Program-made: the position numbers and the translations under genes
Shown here: one piece after another, positions 1-11,605 of the stretch
Numbering within the stretch: the first letter of the stretch is position 1
Layout of the letters: each line of letters starts with the position of its first letter
Notes under the pieces: model-generated
Seen by the model: the letters and a program-made list of their open reading frames with translations, nothing else
Databases searched by the model: none
What the model was told of the DNA's origin: nothing
Assembly (NCBI RefSeq): GCF_019669985.1
Contig: NZ_AP019782.1
Span: forward strand, 225,001-289,000
Source of the DNA: Methylogaea oryzae
GTDB taxonomy: Bacteria; Pseudomonadota; Gammaproteobacteria; Methylococcales; Methylococcaceae
Length of the DNA stretch: 64,000 bases
Direction: 5' to 3'

Positions 1-1164
<1,164 letters not shown>

Positions 1165-1289
1165 TATAACACCCAATGCGTTTGGGACATGTCGCGAACA
1201 ACGTACAACTTTCCAGAATTGGAAGCCCTAAATAGTCCGGCCAAGCCGGTGGCTTTCCAAAGAATTCAGGCTAAAGGCCTAAACCCTTT

Positions 1290-1407
1290 TGCCTGGTGGC
1301 CATAGCAAGCGGGAACCACCCGATCCCATCCCGACCTCGGAAGTGAAACCGCTTAGCGCCGATGATAGTGTGGTTAAATCCATGTGAAAGTAGGACACCG
1401 CCAGGCT
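1290..1407 (+). rRNA. 5S ribosomal RNA
   Basis: A sequence of about 118 nt beginning tgcctggtggccatagc and ending near ccgccaggctc. The two ends pair as the usual 5S helix I, and the internal loop cgatcccatcccgacctcggaagtgaaac is typical of bacterial 5S. It lies about 125 nt after the 23S end, with no tRNA in the spacer, in the standard 23S-5S operon order. Ends are approximate. Confidence 0.97.
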
Positions 1408-1417
1408 CTTAAACCCT

Positions 1418-1447
1418 AAACCCGACCCCTCAAGGTCGGGTTTTTTT
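1418..1447 (+). terminator. Rho-independent terminator of the rRNA operon
   Basis: A GC-rich hairpin, aaacccgacc paired with ggtcgggttt around a short loop, runs directly into seven T residues. It sits 10 nt after the 5S gene, where the rRNA transcript should end. Confidence 0.93.
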
Positions 1448-1526
1448 ATGCGCCGCGTTCAACCCGGCATCGCCGCACTCCCCCGCGTAACCCGCCGGAG
1501 CCCAAAAACTCCGACGGGCCAGCCCC

Positions 1527-2822
1527 TCAGACCGCCTGTTCCCGCCTTACCGCGCGCCAGCCGATGTCCTTGCGGAAGTACCGGTGCGGCCATTGAATAT
1601 GTTCAATCGCGGCGTAGGCTCGGCGTTGGGCTTCCGCCACGGAATCTCCCATGGCGCTTACGCACAAGACGCGTCCGCCGGCGGTGAGTACATCGCTCTC
1701 AACCGTGCTGGTGCCCGCGTGAAACACCTTTAAGTCCGCGGCGGCTAAAGCGGGATGTTGTAGGCCCTTGATGGCGTCGCCTTTCGGATAATCGTAGGGA
1801 TATCCTTCCGCCGCCAATACCACGCCCAAGGCAGGCCGGGCGTCCCATTCCGCGCTCACTTCGTTCAATCGCTGGTCTATGGCGGCCGAGCACAATTCCA
1901 CCAAGTCGCTCCGCAGTCGCATCATGATGGGCTGGGTTTCGGGATCGCCGAAACGGCAGTTGAATTCCAATACCTTGGGCGCGCCGTCCGGACCTATCAT
2001 CAATCCGGCGTACAGGAATCCGGTGTAGGGAACTCCTTCTGCCGCCATGCCCCGCAGGGTCGGCTCGATGACCTCGGCCATGACGCGGTCGTGGATGGCC
2101 TGGGTGACAACCGGGGCGGGGGAGTAAGCCCCCATTCCCCCCGTATTGGGACCCAAATCGCCGTCGTCCCGCGCTTTATGGTCTTGGGATGTGGCCATTG
2201 GGAGCGCGTGTATCCCGTCCGCCATCACGATAAAGCTCGCTTCCTCGCCGAGTAAAAATTCCTCGATAACGACGCGATGTCCGGCATCGCCAAAGGCGTT
2301 GCCGGACAACATATCGTCGATCGCGGCAAACGCCTCATGTTCGGCTTGAGCGATGACCACGCCTTTACCGGCCGCCAAGCCGTCCGCCTTGATCACGATG
2401 GGCGTGCCCTTGGCTTTGACGTAGGCTTTCGCCTCGTCGATGGCGGTAAAGGTTTGGTATTCCGCCGTTGGGATGTGGTGACGGGCGAAAAAGTCCTTGC
2501 AAAAGGCCTTGGAGCCTTCCAATTGAGCAGCCAGCTTGGTGGGGCCGAAACAGCGCTGTCCCGCCGCGCGAAAGGCGTCGACGATGCCCTTGACCAACGG
2601 CGCCTCAGGGCCGACGATGGTCAAGTCCACTCCCTCGTCTTGGGCGAAGCGCAGCAATTCCGCGACAGCGTCGGCCGGGATGGCGACATTCTGCAGCTTG
2701 GGTTCCAGCGCCGTGCCGGCATTGCCCGGCGCGACGTAGACTCGGCTAACTTTTGGGGATTGTGCGGCTTTCCACGCCAGCGCGTGTTCGCGGCCGCCGC
2801 CGCCGACGACTAATACCTTCAT
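1527..2822 (-). CDS. purD: Phosphoribosylamine-glycine ligase (GARS)
   Basis: Catalyses the second step of de novo purine synthesis, joining glycine to 5-phosphoribosylamine with ATP. The 431-aa product has the expected length for a monofunctional bacterial PurD. It starts with the Rossmann-like MKVLVVGGGGREHALAWK typical of the family. An ATP-grasp core follows, with KADGLAAGKGV near residue 145 and the EFNCRFGDPETQ metal-binding stretch near 285. Its ATG overlaps the stop of the upstream DedA gene by the ATGA pattern, so the two are probably cotranscribed leftward. Confidence 0.97.
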   Translation of the reverse strand: MKVLVVGGGGREHALAWKAAQSPKVSRVYVAPGNAGTALEPKLQNVAIPADAVAELLRFAQDEGVDLTIVGPEAPLVKGIVDAFRAAGQRCFGPTKLAAQLEGSKAFCKDFFARHHIPTAEYQTFTAIDEAKAYVKAKGTPIVIKADGLAAGKGVVIAQAEHEAFAAIDDMLSGNAFGDAGHRVVIEEFLLGEEASFIVMADGIHALPMATSQDHKARDDGDLGPNTGGMGAYSPAPVVTQAIHDRVMAEVIEPTLRGMAAEGVPYTGFLYAGLMIGPDGAPKVLEFNCRFGDPETQPIMMRLRSDLVELCSAAIDQRLNEVSAEWDARPALGVVLAAEGYPYDYPKGDAIKGLQHPALAAADLKVFHAGTSTVESDVLTAGGRVLCVSAMGDSVAEAQRRAYAAIEHIQWPHRYFRKDIGWRAVRREQAV

Positions 2823-3472
2823 ACTGCCGCCTTCGCGCGGCTAGCGCGCCAACCGCGGAGCAATTCATAACCAACAGGAAGTAATGACACGATGATGATA
2901 CCAATGACGACTAAGGAGAAATGATCGCGAACGGCAGGCAAGTTGCCAAAGAAATAACCGCCGCCGAGCAGCACGACGCACCACAGCAGCGCGCCGAAAA
3001 TGTTGAAAAATGCGAAACGACGGTAGCTCATGCTGCCGATGCCCGCGACAAAAGGGGCGAAGGTACGGACGATGGGCACGAAGCGCGCGAGCACCACGGC
3101 CTTGCCGCCGTATTTTTCATAAAAATCGTGAGTGCGTTGCAGATGTTCCTGGTTTAACCAGCGAAAGCGGCCGGAAAACGCATGGGGGCCGATTTTCGAC
3201 CCGATCCAATAATTCAGCGCATCTCCGGTCACGGCCGCGCTAGCCAATACGCCCGCCAACGCCCAAATATCCAGCGCACCGAATCCTGCCAGCGTACCGG
3301 CGGCGAACAGTAATGAGTCACCGGGGAGAAACGGCGTCACGACCACGCCGGTTTCGAGGAATACAATGGCGAACAAGATCGCCAGCGTCCAGGTTCCATA
3401 ACCTTGGACAATGTCGGTCAGATAGTGATCCAGATGGAGCACGATGTTCGCGAGGGTGGTAATGGTATCCAA
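2819..3472 (-). CDS. DedA family inner-membrane protein
   Basis: A 217-aa polytopic membrane protein of the DedA/SNARE-associated (VTT) family, whose members are implicated in lipid transport and membrane homeostasis. Visible family marks are the FLPGDSLLFAAG segment near residue 48, and a basic/acidic YGGKAVVLARFVPIVRTFAP segment near 120 containing the conserved R-x-x-P-x-x-R pattern. Hydrophobic spans lie at about 25-45, 70-90, 145-170 and 185-205. It overlaps purD by 4 nt. The substrate cannot be predicted from sequence. Confidence 0.9.
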   Translation of the reverse strand: MDTITTLANIVLHLDHYLTDIVQGYGTWTLAILFAIVFLETGVVVTPFLPGDSLLFAAGTLAGFGALDIWALAGVLASAAVTGDALNYWIGSKIGPHAFSGRFRWLNQEHLQRTHDFYEKYGGKAVVLARFVPIVRTFAPFVAGIGSMSYRRFAFFNIFGALLWCVVLLGGGYFFGNLPAVRDHFSLVVIGIIIVSLLPVGYELLRGWRASRAKAAV

Positions 3473-3779
3473 ATTAAAGTCGCTCCACTTATATCGAGTA
3501 TGCGTGCCCTGAGGCGGTATTCCTTTATTATCCCGTCAAAGCCCCGCAAAATGAACGACTAGTTTGCTGGCTCCCCCGCTACGGGCATGCGGCGCCTTCC
3601 TGTGCTAGGGGCGCCGTTTTCACCGGAACGCCCCAGGATTCGAGCGCCGGCGCCCGTTGGCGTCGGATATTCCATTTGATGGGGCGAGCCCTTATAATCC
3701 GGAAAGGCCTTTAGCCCACACCCAGCCCGACCGTGGGCCGGGGCTTCATCCGCTAGTTACGAATCAGAAGGGGAACGAC
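3473..3779. other. Gene-free stretch upstream of the TGVARYL-repeat protein
   Basis: About 300 bases between the divergent DedA gene and the next rightward gene. No convincing coding frame was found. A good TATAAT hexamer sits at 3693-3698, but no matching -35 box lies at standard spacing, so I do not call a promoter. A small GC-rich inverted segment around 3590-3617 (ggcgcc motifs flanking ttcctgtgctagg) may fold. Confidence 0.4.
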
Positions 3780-4313
3780 GTGAAACAGAATAATTTGATG
3801 AGAGCTTCATTTGCGGCGCTGTTGCTGGCCAGTTCCATGGCGGGTGCTGCCACCAACAATCAAGAGGATTTCAAGCCGGAAGTCCTGTATCAAGACGCCG
3901 ACTACATCGCCAGCCATAAGCACGTTCCGCTGGCTGCGTCCTCCGCATCCTCTCAGCAATCCGCCTCCAAGCAGGAAGTTTCCTCCGCCGTAGCGGAAAA
4001 GACCGCAAGCCAGGGCAGTGACGCCATGTCCCAAAATTACTGGCTGGGGCTGGTGATCGTCGGTCTGGGCGGCTTGATATTCTGGAGCAGCAAGCGCTCC
4101 CGTTCCGCCGAAGCGCCCGCTTACAGCGCTCCGGTTGCGCAAGCCGGTTCTTCCGAACTCACCGGCGTGGCTCGTTATTTGGCGCAAACCGGCGGTGCAG
4201 TAGAAGCGGCCACCGGCGTTGCCCGTTATTTGAAGGCGCGCGAAGAATCCGGCGCCAGCGTAGCGTCGGCCGCTTTGACCGGCGTTGCTCGCTACCTGCA
4301 AAACCGCGGTTAA
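3780..4313 (+). CDS. Exported membrane protein with three C-terminal TGVARYL repeats, function unknown
   Basis: I do not recognise a named family. A GTG start at 3780 is chosen because aggggaac precedes it and it opens directly into a signal peptide (basic start, then FAALLLASSMAGAA). The product is about 177 aa. After an Ala/Ser/Gln-rich region comes one transmembrane helix (YWLGLVIVGLGGLIFW, about residues 85-100) followed by basic residues. The C-terminus carries three copies of TGVARYL at about residues 124, 143 and 168, separated by 18-25 residue spacers, the last almost at the stop. The gene stands alone and ends at a strong terminator. The topology suggests a periplasmic N-terminus and a cytoplasmic repeat tail. 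Confidence 0.75.
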   Translation: MKQNNLMRASFAALLLASSMAGAATNNQEDFKPEVLYQDADYIASHKHVPLAASSASSQQSASKQEVSSAVAEKTASQGSDAMSQNYWLGLVIVGLGGLIFWSSKRSRSAEAPAYSAPVAQAGSSELTGVARYLAQTGGAVEAATGVARYLKAREESGASVASAALTGVARYLQNRG

Positions 4314-4392
4314 GCGCACCCGCCTTCGCTCCGACGAGACCGTCGCGCGTCTTCCCTTAAGGGGGGGCGCGGCGGTGCCGGAGGGGGAAAGC

Positions 4393-4440
4393 AAAAACAA
4401 ACGCCCCTGGCTATTCCCGTAGCCAGGGGCGTTTGTTTTT
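4393..4440. terminator. Bidirectional Rho-independent terminator
   Basis: A near-perfect hairpin with 21-nt arms (aaacgcccctggcta against tagccaggggcgttt as the core) has an A run on its left and a T run on its right. It lies between the convergent repeat-protein gene and ilvA and can end both transcripts. Confidence 0.92.
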
Positions 4441-4497
4441 CGCCTGCGGTTCAGTAAGCCACAAGCCTTCCGCCGCGGGACCGCGGCCACCAACCTG

Positions 4498-6033
<1,536 letters not shown>

Positions 6034-6203
6034 AGGGGCCGGTAATGTTTGTTTGCTGGCGGCGGGGCGGTCCCGGCCGGTGCCGAGGGAAGCCGGACTT
6101 CGGCATAAAGCGAAGGCTGGCGCAACCAGCTCGCCCACATGACAAAGAGCGGGCCGGAAGCTATGATTTTCAGTTCTTTAACCGACAACTCCGTGAGACG
6201 ACC

Positions 6204-6866
6204 ATGACCCCCGATGAAATGAAAAAACTCGTGGCGCAAGCCGCGCTTGAGTATACCAAAGGCCACGCCGTCCTCGGCATCGGCACCGGCTCCACGGTAA
6301 ACCATTTGATCGACTTCCTCGCCGACGTGAAAGGCGATATCGAAGGCGCCGTTTCCAGTTCGGTCATGACCACCGAGCGCCTGAAGAAAGTCGGCATTCC
6401 CGTGCTGGATTTGAACGATACCGGCCCGCTGGAGGTATACATCGACGGCGCCGACGAAGTGAATCCCCACTTCCAGATGCTCAAAGGCGGCGGCGGCGCG
6501 TTGACCCGTGAAAAAATCATCGGCGCGGCCAGCCGTCAGTTCATCTGCATCGCGGACGAAAGCAAGGCGGTCGACGTGTTGGGCAAGTTCCCCCTGCCGG
6601 TGGAAGTCATCCCCATGTCGCGCAGCTACGTGGCGCGGGAACTGGTCAAGCTGGGCGGCCAGCCGGTGTGGCGCGAAAACGTCGTCACCGACAACGGCAA
6701 CGTGATCCTCGACGTGCACAATCTGACCATTCTCAATCCCAAAGAAATGGAGCAGACCATCAACAACATCCCCGGTGTGATCACCAACGGCTTGTTCGCT
6801 TGGCGTCCGGCCGACGTCGTGTTGCTGGGCGGCCCCAACGGCGTGCGCAAACTGGAAAAGCGCTAA
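6204..6866 (+). CDS. rpiA: Ribose-5-phosphate isomerase A
   Basis: Interconverts ribose 5-phosphate and ribulose 5-phosphate. That serves the pentose phosphate pathway and, in a Calvin-cycle organism, regeneration of the phosphoribulokinase substrate. The 220-aa product shows the family marks [10 protein letters not shown] near residue 26, the YIDGADEVN loop with catalytic Asp residues near 80, and [11 protein letters not shown] near 94. The ATG at 6204 is preceded by gtgagacg and matches the family start. It is divergent from ilvA and converges on waaC with only 12 nt between them. Confidence 0.97.
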   Translation: MTPDEMKKLVAQAALEYTKGHAVLGIGTGSTVNHLIDFLADVKGDIEGAVSSSVMTTERLKKVGIPVLDLNDTGPLEVYIDGADEVNPHFQMLKGGGGALTREKIIGAASRQFICIADESKAVDVLGKFPLPVEVIPMSRSYVARELVKLGGQPVWRENVVTDNGNVILDVHNLTILNPKEMEQTINNIPGVITNGLFAWRPADVVLLGGPNGVRKLEKR

Positions 6867-6878
6867 GGCGGCGCGGGT

Positions 6879-7877
6879 TCAGCCCGCCGCCACGGCGCGC
6901 CAGATTTCGTCCGCCGCGAACGCGGGCAAGCGCCGTATCCGCAAATGCGGCGTGTCCCTGGACGGCGGCTCTTCGCCGGCGTCCAGCGCGATGCAGCTTT
7001 GGCGCACGCCCCGTGCGCCGGTCAACGCCGGGAATGTGGCGGTATACAAGGCCACGCCCGGCACGCCCAGGGCCGCTCCCAAATGAGCCAGGCCCGTATC
7101 CACGCCGATGACGCCGTGCGACTGCGCCAGCAGGCCGGCCAGCTGCGTCAGGTTTAGGCGGGGCAATACGCGGCTGTTGGAACAGGCCGCCGCGATGGCT
7201 TCCGCCACCTTTTTCTCTTCGTCGCTGCCCCAGGGCAGGTACACCCGGCGTCCGTGTTCCGCCGCCAAGCGTCCCAAGGCGATCCACTGTTCGGTCGGCA
7301 AGCGCTTGCTGGGCCAGGACGTGCCGTGCAAAAACACCAGGTAATCCTTGTCCGCCACCGGCGCGGCGAAGCGGAGCCGATCCAGGCCGTAATCCAGTAC
7401 GGCGGGGTCGTAAACGTAACCCAGCGCCGCGGCGAACAGTTGCCGCACCCTTTCGATGGCGTGTTGGCCTTTGGGCACCGGATGACGGTGCCGATACAAC
7501 AGCGACGCCAGCGGCTCCCGCGCCGATGCCCACGCCAGTCCGTGGCTAGGGCCGCGGGCCAGGCGGGCCGGCAGCGCGCTTTTCAGCAGCAGTCCCTGGG
7601 CGTCGATAATCAGGTCGTATTCCCGCGCGCGCAGCCGCCGCCGAAATGCCGCCAATTCAGCGCCGGCGGGCGTTTGCCGCCAATTTTTGCGCCAGCGGCG
7701 CAAGGCGATGGGAATGGTGTCGTCCACCGCCGGATGCCAACCGGGAATCTCGGCAAAGGCCTCCTCCGCCACCCAATCGAAACGGATGCCCGGCAAGGCC
7801 TTGGCGGCGTCGGTTACGGCGGGCAGCGTGTGGATCAAATCGCCCAGGGACGAGGTTTTAACGATGAGGACGCGCAC
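6879..7877 (-). CDS. waaC: Lipopolysaccharide heptosyltransferase I
   Basis: A GT9-family glycosyltransferase that adds the first heptose to Kdo of the LPS inner core from ADP-heptose, on the cytoplasmic face of the inner membrane. It is 332 aa and begins MRVLIVKTSSLGDLIHTLPA, the standard WaaC N-terminus. The C-terminal nucleotide-sugar domain has SHGVIGVDTGLAHLGAALG near residue 262. The LHGTSWPSKRLP region near 188 fits WaaC rather than WaaF. Its partner waaF is at 26518-27555, so the core genes are split. Confidence 0.95.
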   Translation of the reverse strand: MRVLIVKTSSLGDLIHTLPAVTDAAKALPGIRFDWVAEEAFAEIPGWHPAVDDTIPIALRRWRKNWRQTPAGAELAAFRRRLRAREYDLIIDAQGLLLKSALPARLARGPSHGLAWASAREPLASLLYRHRHPVPKGQHAIERVRQLFAAALGYVYDPAVLDYGLDRLRFAAPVADKDYLVFLHGTSWPSKRLPTEQWIALGRLAAEHGRRVYLPWGSDEEKKVAEAIAAACSNSRVLPRLNLTQLAGLLAQSHGVIGVDTGLAHLGAALGVPGVALYTATFPALTGARGVRQSCIALDAGEEPPSRDTPHLRIRRLPAFAADEIWRAVAAG

Positions 7878-8055
7878 GGTAGTCTCGAAGTCAGCGAATC
7901 AGCGGAGGGAACGGCCGCGAAGCGGCTGCGGCTATTTTAGCCGGTTTCCCGGCCGAGGCCGCCTTAACGCCGCGCGACGGTTGAGCCCCACCCGGCAATT
8001 TATACATAATGCCCCGCCGGGTCCCCACCAACGAAAACAATAGGCTCGCTTCGCC

Positions 8056-8505
8056 ATGTCCCATGTTCCCGAAATCGACTCCGCCGGCCGTCGCCGGTTT
8101 TTGGTCGCCAGCGCCGCTTTGCTGGCCTTGCCCAGCCTCGATGCGTTCGCTCGCAGCGCGCCGTCTTTCGCGGCGGCTTCCACCGCCTTGGCCGGGCCCG
8201 ACGCCACCGACGCGAAAATGGCGGCGGCCATCGCCCAAGCCCTGAGTCAAACGCCCCTGGCCGACGACGTGACGCGGGTGGTGGCGCTGGCAGCGCGCTA
8301 TTCCGGCGCCAGGCTGGCCGCCGCCATCCACGAGCGCGGACTTGACGCCGCGGCCAACGCCATCGTGGCGGCCTGGCACGGCGGCTTTGTCGGCAACACG
8401 CTGATTTCCTATCCCGGCGCGCTGGCGTGGAAAGCCCTGCCGTTCCTCAAGCCCGCCGGTTATTGCGGCGGAGCTTTCGGGTATTGGGCGGAGGCGCCGC
8501 AATGA
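8056..8505 (+). CDS. Sorbitol-dehydrogenase-type small subunit (FAD-SLDH family), Tat-exported
   Basis: A 149-aa protein with a twin-arginine signal (SAGRRRFLVASAALLALPS, residues 10-28). The mature domain has the LSQTPLADDVTRVVALAARY region and the C-terminal FLKPAGYCGGAFGYWAEAP typical of small subunits of membrane-bound FAD sugar-alcohol or gluconate dehydrogenases. In such enzymes the small subunit helps export and stabilise the GMC flavoprotein. The stop overlaps the start of the GMC gene by ATGA. Substrate cannot be read from this subunit. Confidence 0.83.
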   Translation: MSHVPEIDSAGRRRFLVASAALLALPSLDAFARSAPSFAAASTALAGPDATDAKMAAAIAQALSQTPLADDVTRVVALAARYSGARLAAAIHERGLDAAANAIVAAWHGGFVGNTLISYPGALAWKALPFLKPAGYCGGAFGYWAEAPQ

Positions 8506-10118
8506 GCGATCCATTACGCGCCGACGTGGTGATCGTCGGCTCCGGCGTGGCCGGCTCGGTGCTGGCCGCGACCTTGGTGGCCCAAGGCGTCCAGGTATTG
8601 CTGCTGGAAGCGGGGCCCCGCGTCGACCGCAACGAGGCGCTGCGGCGCTTCGCCGACTCCCGTTCCAAATCGTCGGTGTCCCCCTACGAGAACACCGCCC
8701 ACGCGCCTTATCCCGACGAAACCCGATTGGACGATTATTACGTGCAGAAAGGGCCGGCCAAGTTTCGCGGAATTTATATGCGCGTGGCGGGCGGCACCAC
8801 TTGGCATTTCGGCGGCACCGCGACGCGCATGTATCCCAACGACTTTCGCATGCGCAGCGCTTACGGCGTGGGTTTGGACTGGCCGTTCGAGGCCGACGTC
8901 CTGTCGCCTTGGTACGAGCGGGCGGAGCGGGAGCTGGGCGTGGCCGGCGACCGCGGCGGTTCCAACGGGCCGGAACGCTCCAGCGATTTCCCCTTGCCGG
9001 AAATTCCGCTGACTTATTCCGACCGGCAAATCGCGGCGGCGGCCCAGCCGTTCGGGCTGACCCTGGGCAGCCATCCCCAGGCGCGCAATTCGGTGTTCTA
9101 CGATGACCGTCCGCCGTGCTGCGGCAACGGCACCTGCCAGCCGATCTGCCCGATCCAGGCCAAATACGACGCCACCGTGCATCTGGCTCGCGCCGAGGCC
9201 GGCGGCGCCCGGGTGGAAGTCAACGCCGTGGTGGACCGGGTGGTCTTGGACGGCGAGCGGCGCGTCCGGCGGTTGGAGTTTTTGCGTCCGGACGGCAGCC
9301 GGGGCGAAGCTGTCGGCAGCCTCTACGTCGTGGCCGCCCACGCCGTCGAGACGCCGAAATTGCTGCTGATGTCGCGCAGCGAGCTGGCGCCCAACGGCGT
9401 GGCCAACAGCAGCGACCAGGTCGGCCGAAATTTGATGGGGCATGTGCAATCGGGCTTCTTCGCCTTGGCGCGGGAGCCGCTTTATCCCCGCCGCGGCCCT
9501 ATCGAAACCGGCGGCTTCAAGGAGTTCCGCGACGGCCCGACGCGGCGGGAATTCGCCGCCGTCGGCTCCGGCCTAAGCAACAGCGGCTTCGACGGCCACA
9601 ACGGGCCGGTTCACCGGGCCAGCGCCCTGGCCTTGCAAGGGCTGCGCGGCGATGCGCTGGCCCAGGCCCTGCGGGAGCGGGTGTCCCGCGAAATGGCCAT
9701 CGGCGGCTCGGCGGAAATGTTGCCCAACCCCAACAACCGCGTGACGTTGGATTTCGACCGGCGGGACGCGCTGGGGCTGCCGCGCCCGACCATCAGCTTG
9801 AGCATCGACGACTACACGCGGGAAGGCCTGCGCCGCTCGCAAGCGCGGCTGCGCCGAGTGGTGGAGGCCATGGGGGCCACCGAGGTGGCGGAAGTGCAGG
9901 GCGTGGTGAACACGTCCATCATCGCCGGCACGGCGCGCATGGGCGACGATCCCGCCAGCTCGGTGGTGGATGCCGACTTGCGCTGCCACAACCACGACAA
10001 TCTTTACCTGCTGGGCGCGGCCACCTTCCCCACGGTGGGCGTGTCGCCGCCGACTTTGACCATCGCGGCGATGGCTTTGCGCCTGGCCGAAACGTTGAAG
10101 GAAAAACTGAGCTCATGA
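8502..10118 (+). CDS. GMC-family FAD-dependent dehydrogenase, large subunit (sorbitol/gluconate dehydrogenase type)
   Basis: A 538-aa flavoprotein expected to oxidise a polyol, sugar acid or alcohol in the periplasm and pass electrons to the respiratory chain. The ATG at 8502 lies within the small-subunit stop. An FAD-binding VVIVGSGVAGSVLAATL sits at residues 9-25, and a GGTTWHFGGTATR stretch near 98. A Cys cluster, CCGNGTCQPICPIQAKYDA, near 206-224 resembles the iron-sulfur-binding region described for FAD glucose/sorbitol dehydrogenases. The GMC C-terminal signature ends near LGAATFPTVGVSPPTLTIAA. The usual third subunit, a multihaem cytochrome c, is not adjacent, so the electron acceptor is unclear. 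Confidence 0.88.
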   Translation: MSDPLRADVVIVGSGVAGSVLAATLVAQGVQVLLLEAGPRVDRNEALRRFADSRSKSSVSPYENTAHAPYPDETRLDDYYVQKGPAKFRGIYMRVAGGTTWHFGGTATRMYPNDFRMRSAYGVGLDWPFEADVLSPWYERAERELGVAGDRGGSNGPERSSDFPLPEIPLTYSDRQIAAAAQPFGLTLGSHPQARNSVFYDDRPPCCGNGTCQPICPIQAKYDATVHLARAEAGGARVEVNAVVDRVVLDGERRVRRLEFLRPDGSRGEAVGSLYVVAAHAVETPKLLLMSRSELAPNGVANSSDQVGRNLMGHVQSGFFALAREPLYPRRGPIETGGFKEFRDGPTRREFAAVGSGLSNSGFDGHNGPVHRASALALQGLRGDALAQALRERVSREMAIGGSAEMLPNPNNRVTLDFDRRDALGLPRPTISLSIDDYTREGLRRSQARLRRVVEAMGATEVAEVQGVVNTSIIAGTARMGDDPASSVVDADLRCHNHDNLYLLGAATFPTVGVSPPTLTIAAMALRLAETLKEKLSS

Positions 10119-11605
10119 CCGACGCCCTAGACTGGCCGCGGAATCGGCTGCGCCTGACCCTGCCCAACGACCTGGCCGTGTTGCCGGTGGCCACCGCCTT
10201 CGTGCGCGCCGCCGCCAGCCGCTACGCCTATGACGAGTCGGCCCTGACCCAGTGGGAAATGGTGACGGAAGAAGCGGCGGCTAACGTGATCCAGCACGCC
10301 TATGCCCCGACGGATCGGGCCAGCTTCGACCTGGAATGCCATTATCAATCGGACGGCATGGAACTGCGTATCCACGATCGCGGCATCCCTTTCGATCCGG
10401 CCCAAATCGCCGCCTTCGATCCGGCCGAGGAACAGCAGGCGGCCGGCGGCTTGGGATGGCTGTTGATCCATGAAATGACCGATCGCCAGCAGTACGACCA
10501 GTTGGGAGCGCAAGGCAAGGAACTGCGACTGTTCAAGCGGGCGCCCGCCGGCCTTGCCCTGCCGCAGGCGCCGGAAACGGCCAAGCCTACGGAGGCGGAG
10601 CCCAAGTCGGCCGAAGGGGCGACATTCCGCGCCATGCGTTCGGACGAAGCCATCCAAGTGGTGCGGCTGCTGTACGAGGCCTACCGCTACAGCTACATCA
10701 ACGACCAGATTTACCGTCCCGACTACATCGCTTCCATGAACGAGGCCGGCAAGCTGCGTTCCTATGTGGCCGTGCTGCCGGACGGTGCGGTGATCGCCCA
10801 TAACGCCCTCATCCTGCACGAGGAGCGGCCGGCCATCTGCGAAGTGGGAGCGGGCGTCGCCTCGCCCGCTTACCGGGGGCAGGGCGTGTTCGACCGATTG
10901 AATGAGCTGGTCTTGCGGGAAATCGCCGCTGGCGGCTTCATGCTGGCCTTCGCCGGGGCGGTGACCGCCCACGTGGCATCGCAAAAAGCCGCCCGGCGCG
11001 CCGGCTGGGTGGAAAGCGGGCTGATGCTGGCCGCGCAGCCGGCCGAGGTGGTTTTCGACAAGATCAAAACCAACAAGGCCGGCGAGCGCGGCAGCATTTT
11101 GTACATGGTGATGAAAGGCGCGGAGCGGCCGACGCCGACGCTGTATTTGCCCGGGCGCCATGCCGAATTCCTGACCGGCATCATGCGGCGCATCGGCCTG
11201 CCGTTCGTGGCGGCGGCCGGCGGCGAGCCCGCCGGGAGCGATAGCGAAATGTCGGTCACGGTGCGTAGCGACATTGGCAGCGGCCGTATCGTCGTGCTGC
11301 ACGCCGGCGCCCAGTTCGGCGACGATGTCCGCGCCGCCATGCGCCGCTTCAAGCGCGCCAAAATCCAAGTGGGGCAGCTGTTCCTCAACCTCGCCGACCC
11401 CGCCGCCCCGTGGGCGGTGCGAACGCTGGAGGGCCTGGGTTGGTTCGTCACCGGCATGCTTCCCGGGGGCACTTTGCAGGGCGACGCGCTGTTGCTGCAT
11501 TGGCTCAATGGCCACGTGATCGACTACGACAAAATCCGCATCGCCGGCCGCGAAGGGCGGGCCATGCTGGATTACGTGCAGCGGCTGGACCCTAACGAGT
11601 CATGA
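10115..11605 (+). CDS. Fusion of RsbW-type ATPase domain and GNAT acetyltransferase
   Basis: A 496-aa fusion starting at the ATG within the GMC stop (ATGA). Residues 1-140 form an anti-sigma-type HATPase: N-box VTEEAAANVIQHAY, G1 box HDRGIPFDP, G2 box AAGGLGWLLIHEMTD, all intact. After a short Ala/Pro/Glu linker, residues 168-330 look like a GNAT domain with the acetyl-CoA loop VASPAYRGQGVFDRL. The last 150 residues form an alpha/beta region I cannot name. Such ATPases usually bind and phosphorylate STAS proteins, and a STAS gene is at 16138. The acetylation target is unknown. Its place between a dehydrogenase and an MFS gene is unusual. Confidence 0.82.
   Translation: MTDALDWPRNRLRLTLPNDLAVLPVATAFVRAAASRYAYDESALTQWEMVTEEAAANVIQHAYAPTDRASFDLECHYQSDGMELRIHDRGIPFDPAQIAAFDPAEEQQAAGGLGWLLIHEMTDRQQYDQLGAQGKELRLFKRAPAGLALPQAPETAKPTEAEPKSAEGATFRAMRSDEAIQVVRLLYEAYRYSYINDQIYRPDYIASMNEAGKLRSYVAVLPDGAVIAHNALILHEERPAICEVGAGVASPAYRGQGVFDRLNELVLREIAAGGFMLAFAGAVTAHVASQKAARRAGWVESGLMLAAQPAEVVFDKIKTNKAGERGSILYMVMKGAERPTPTLYLPGRHAEFLTGIMRRIGLPFVAAAGGEPAGSDSEMSVTVRSDIGSGRIVVLHAGAQFGDDVRAAMRRFKRAKIQVGQLFLNLADPAAPWAVRTLEGLGWFVTGMLPGGTLQGDALLLHWLNGHVIDYDKIRIAGREGRAMLDYVQRLDPNES

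Noticed and set aside
1165-1289. Possible tRNA in the spacer between 23S and 5S
   Set aside because: No cloverleaf or T-arm pattern could be found in the 125 nt.
9116-10114. Upstream extension of the ATPase-GNAT fusion in its own frame
   Set aside because: This part overlaps the GMC gene in another frame and is Arg/Gly-rich without similarity; the ATGA junction at 10115 gives a good start.
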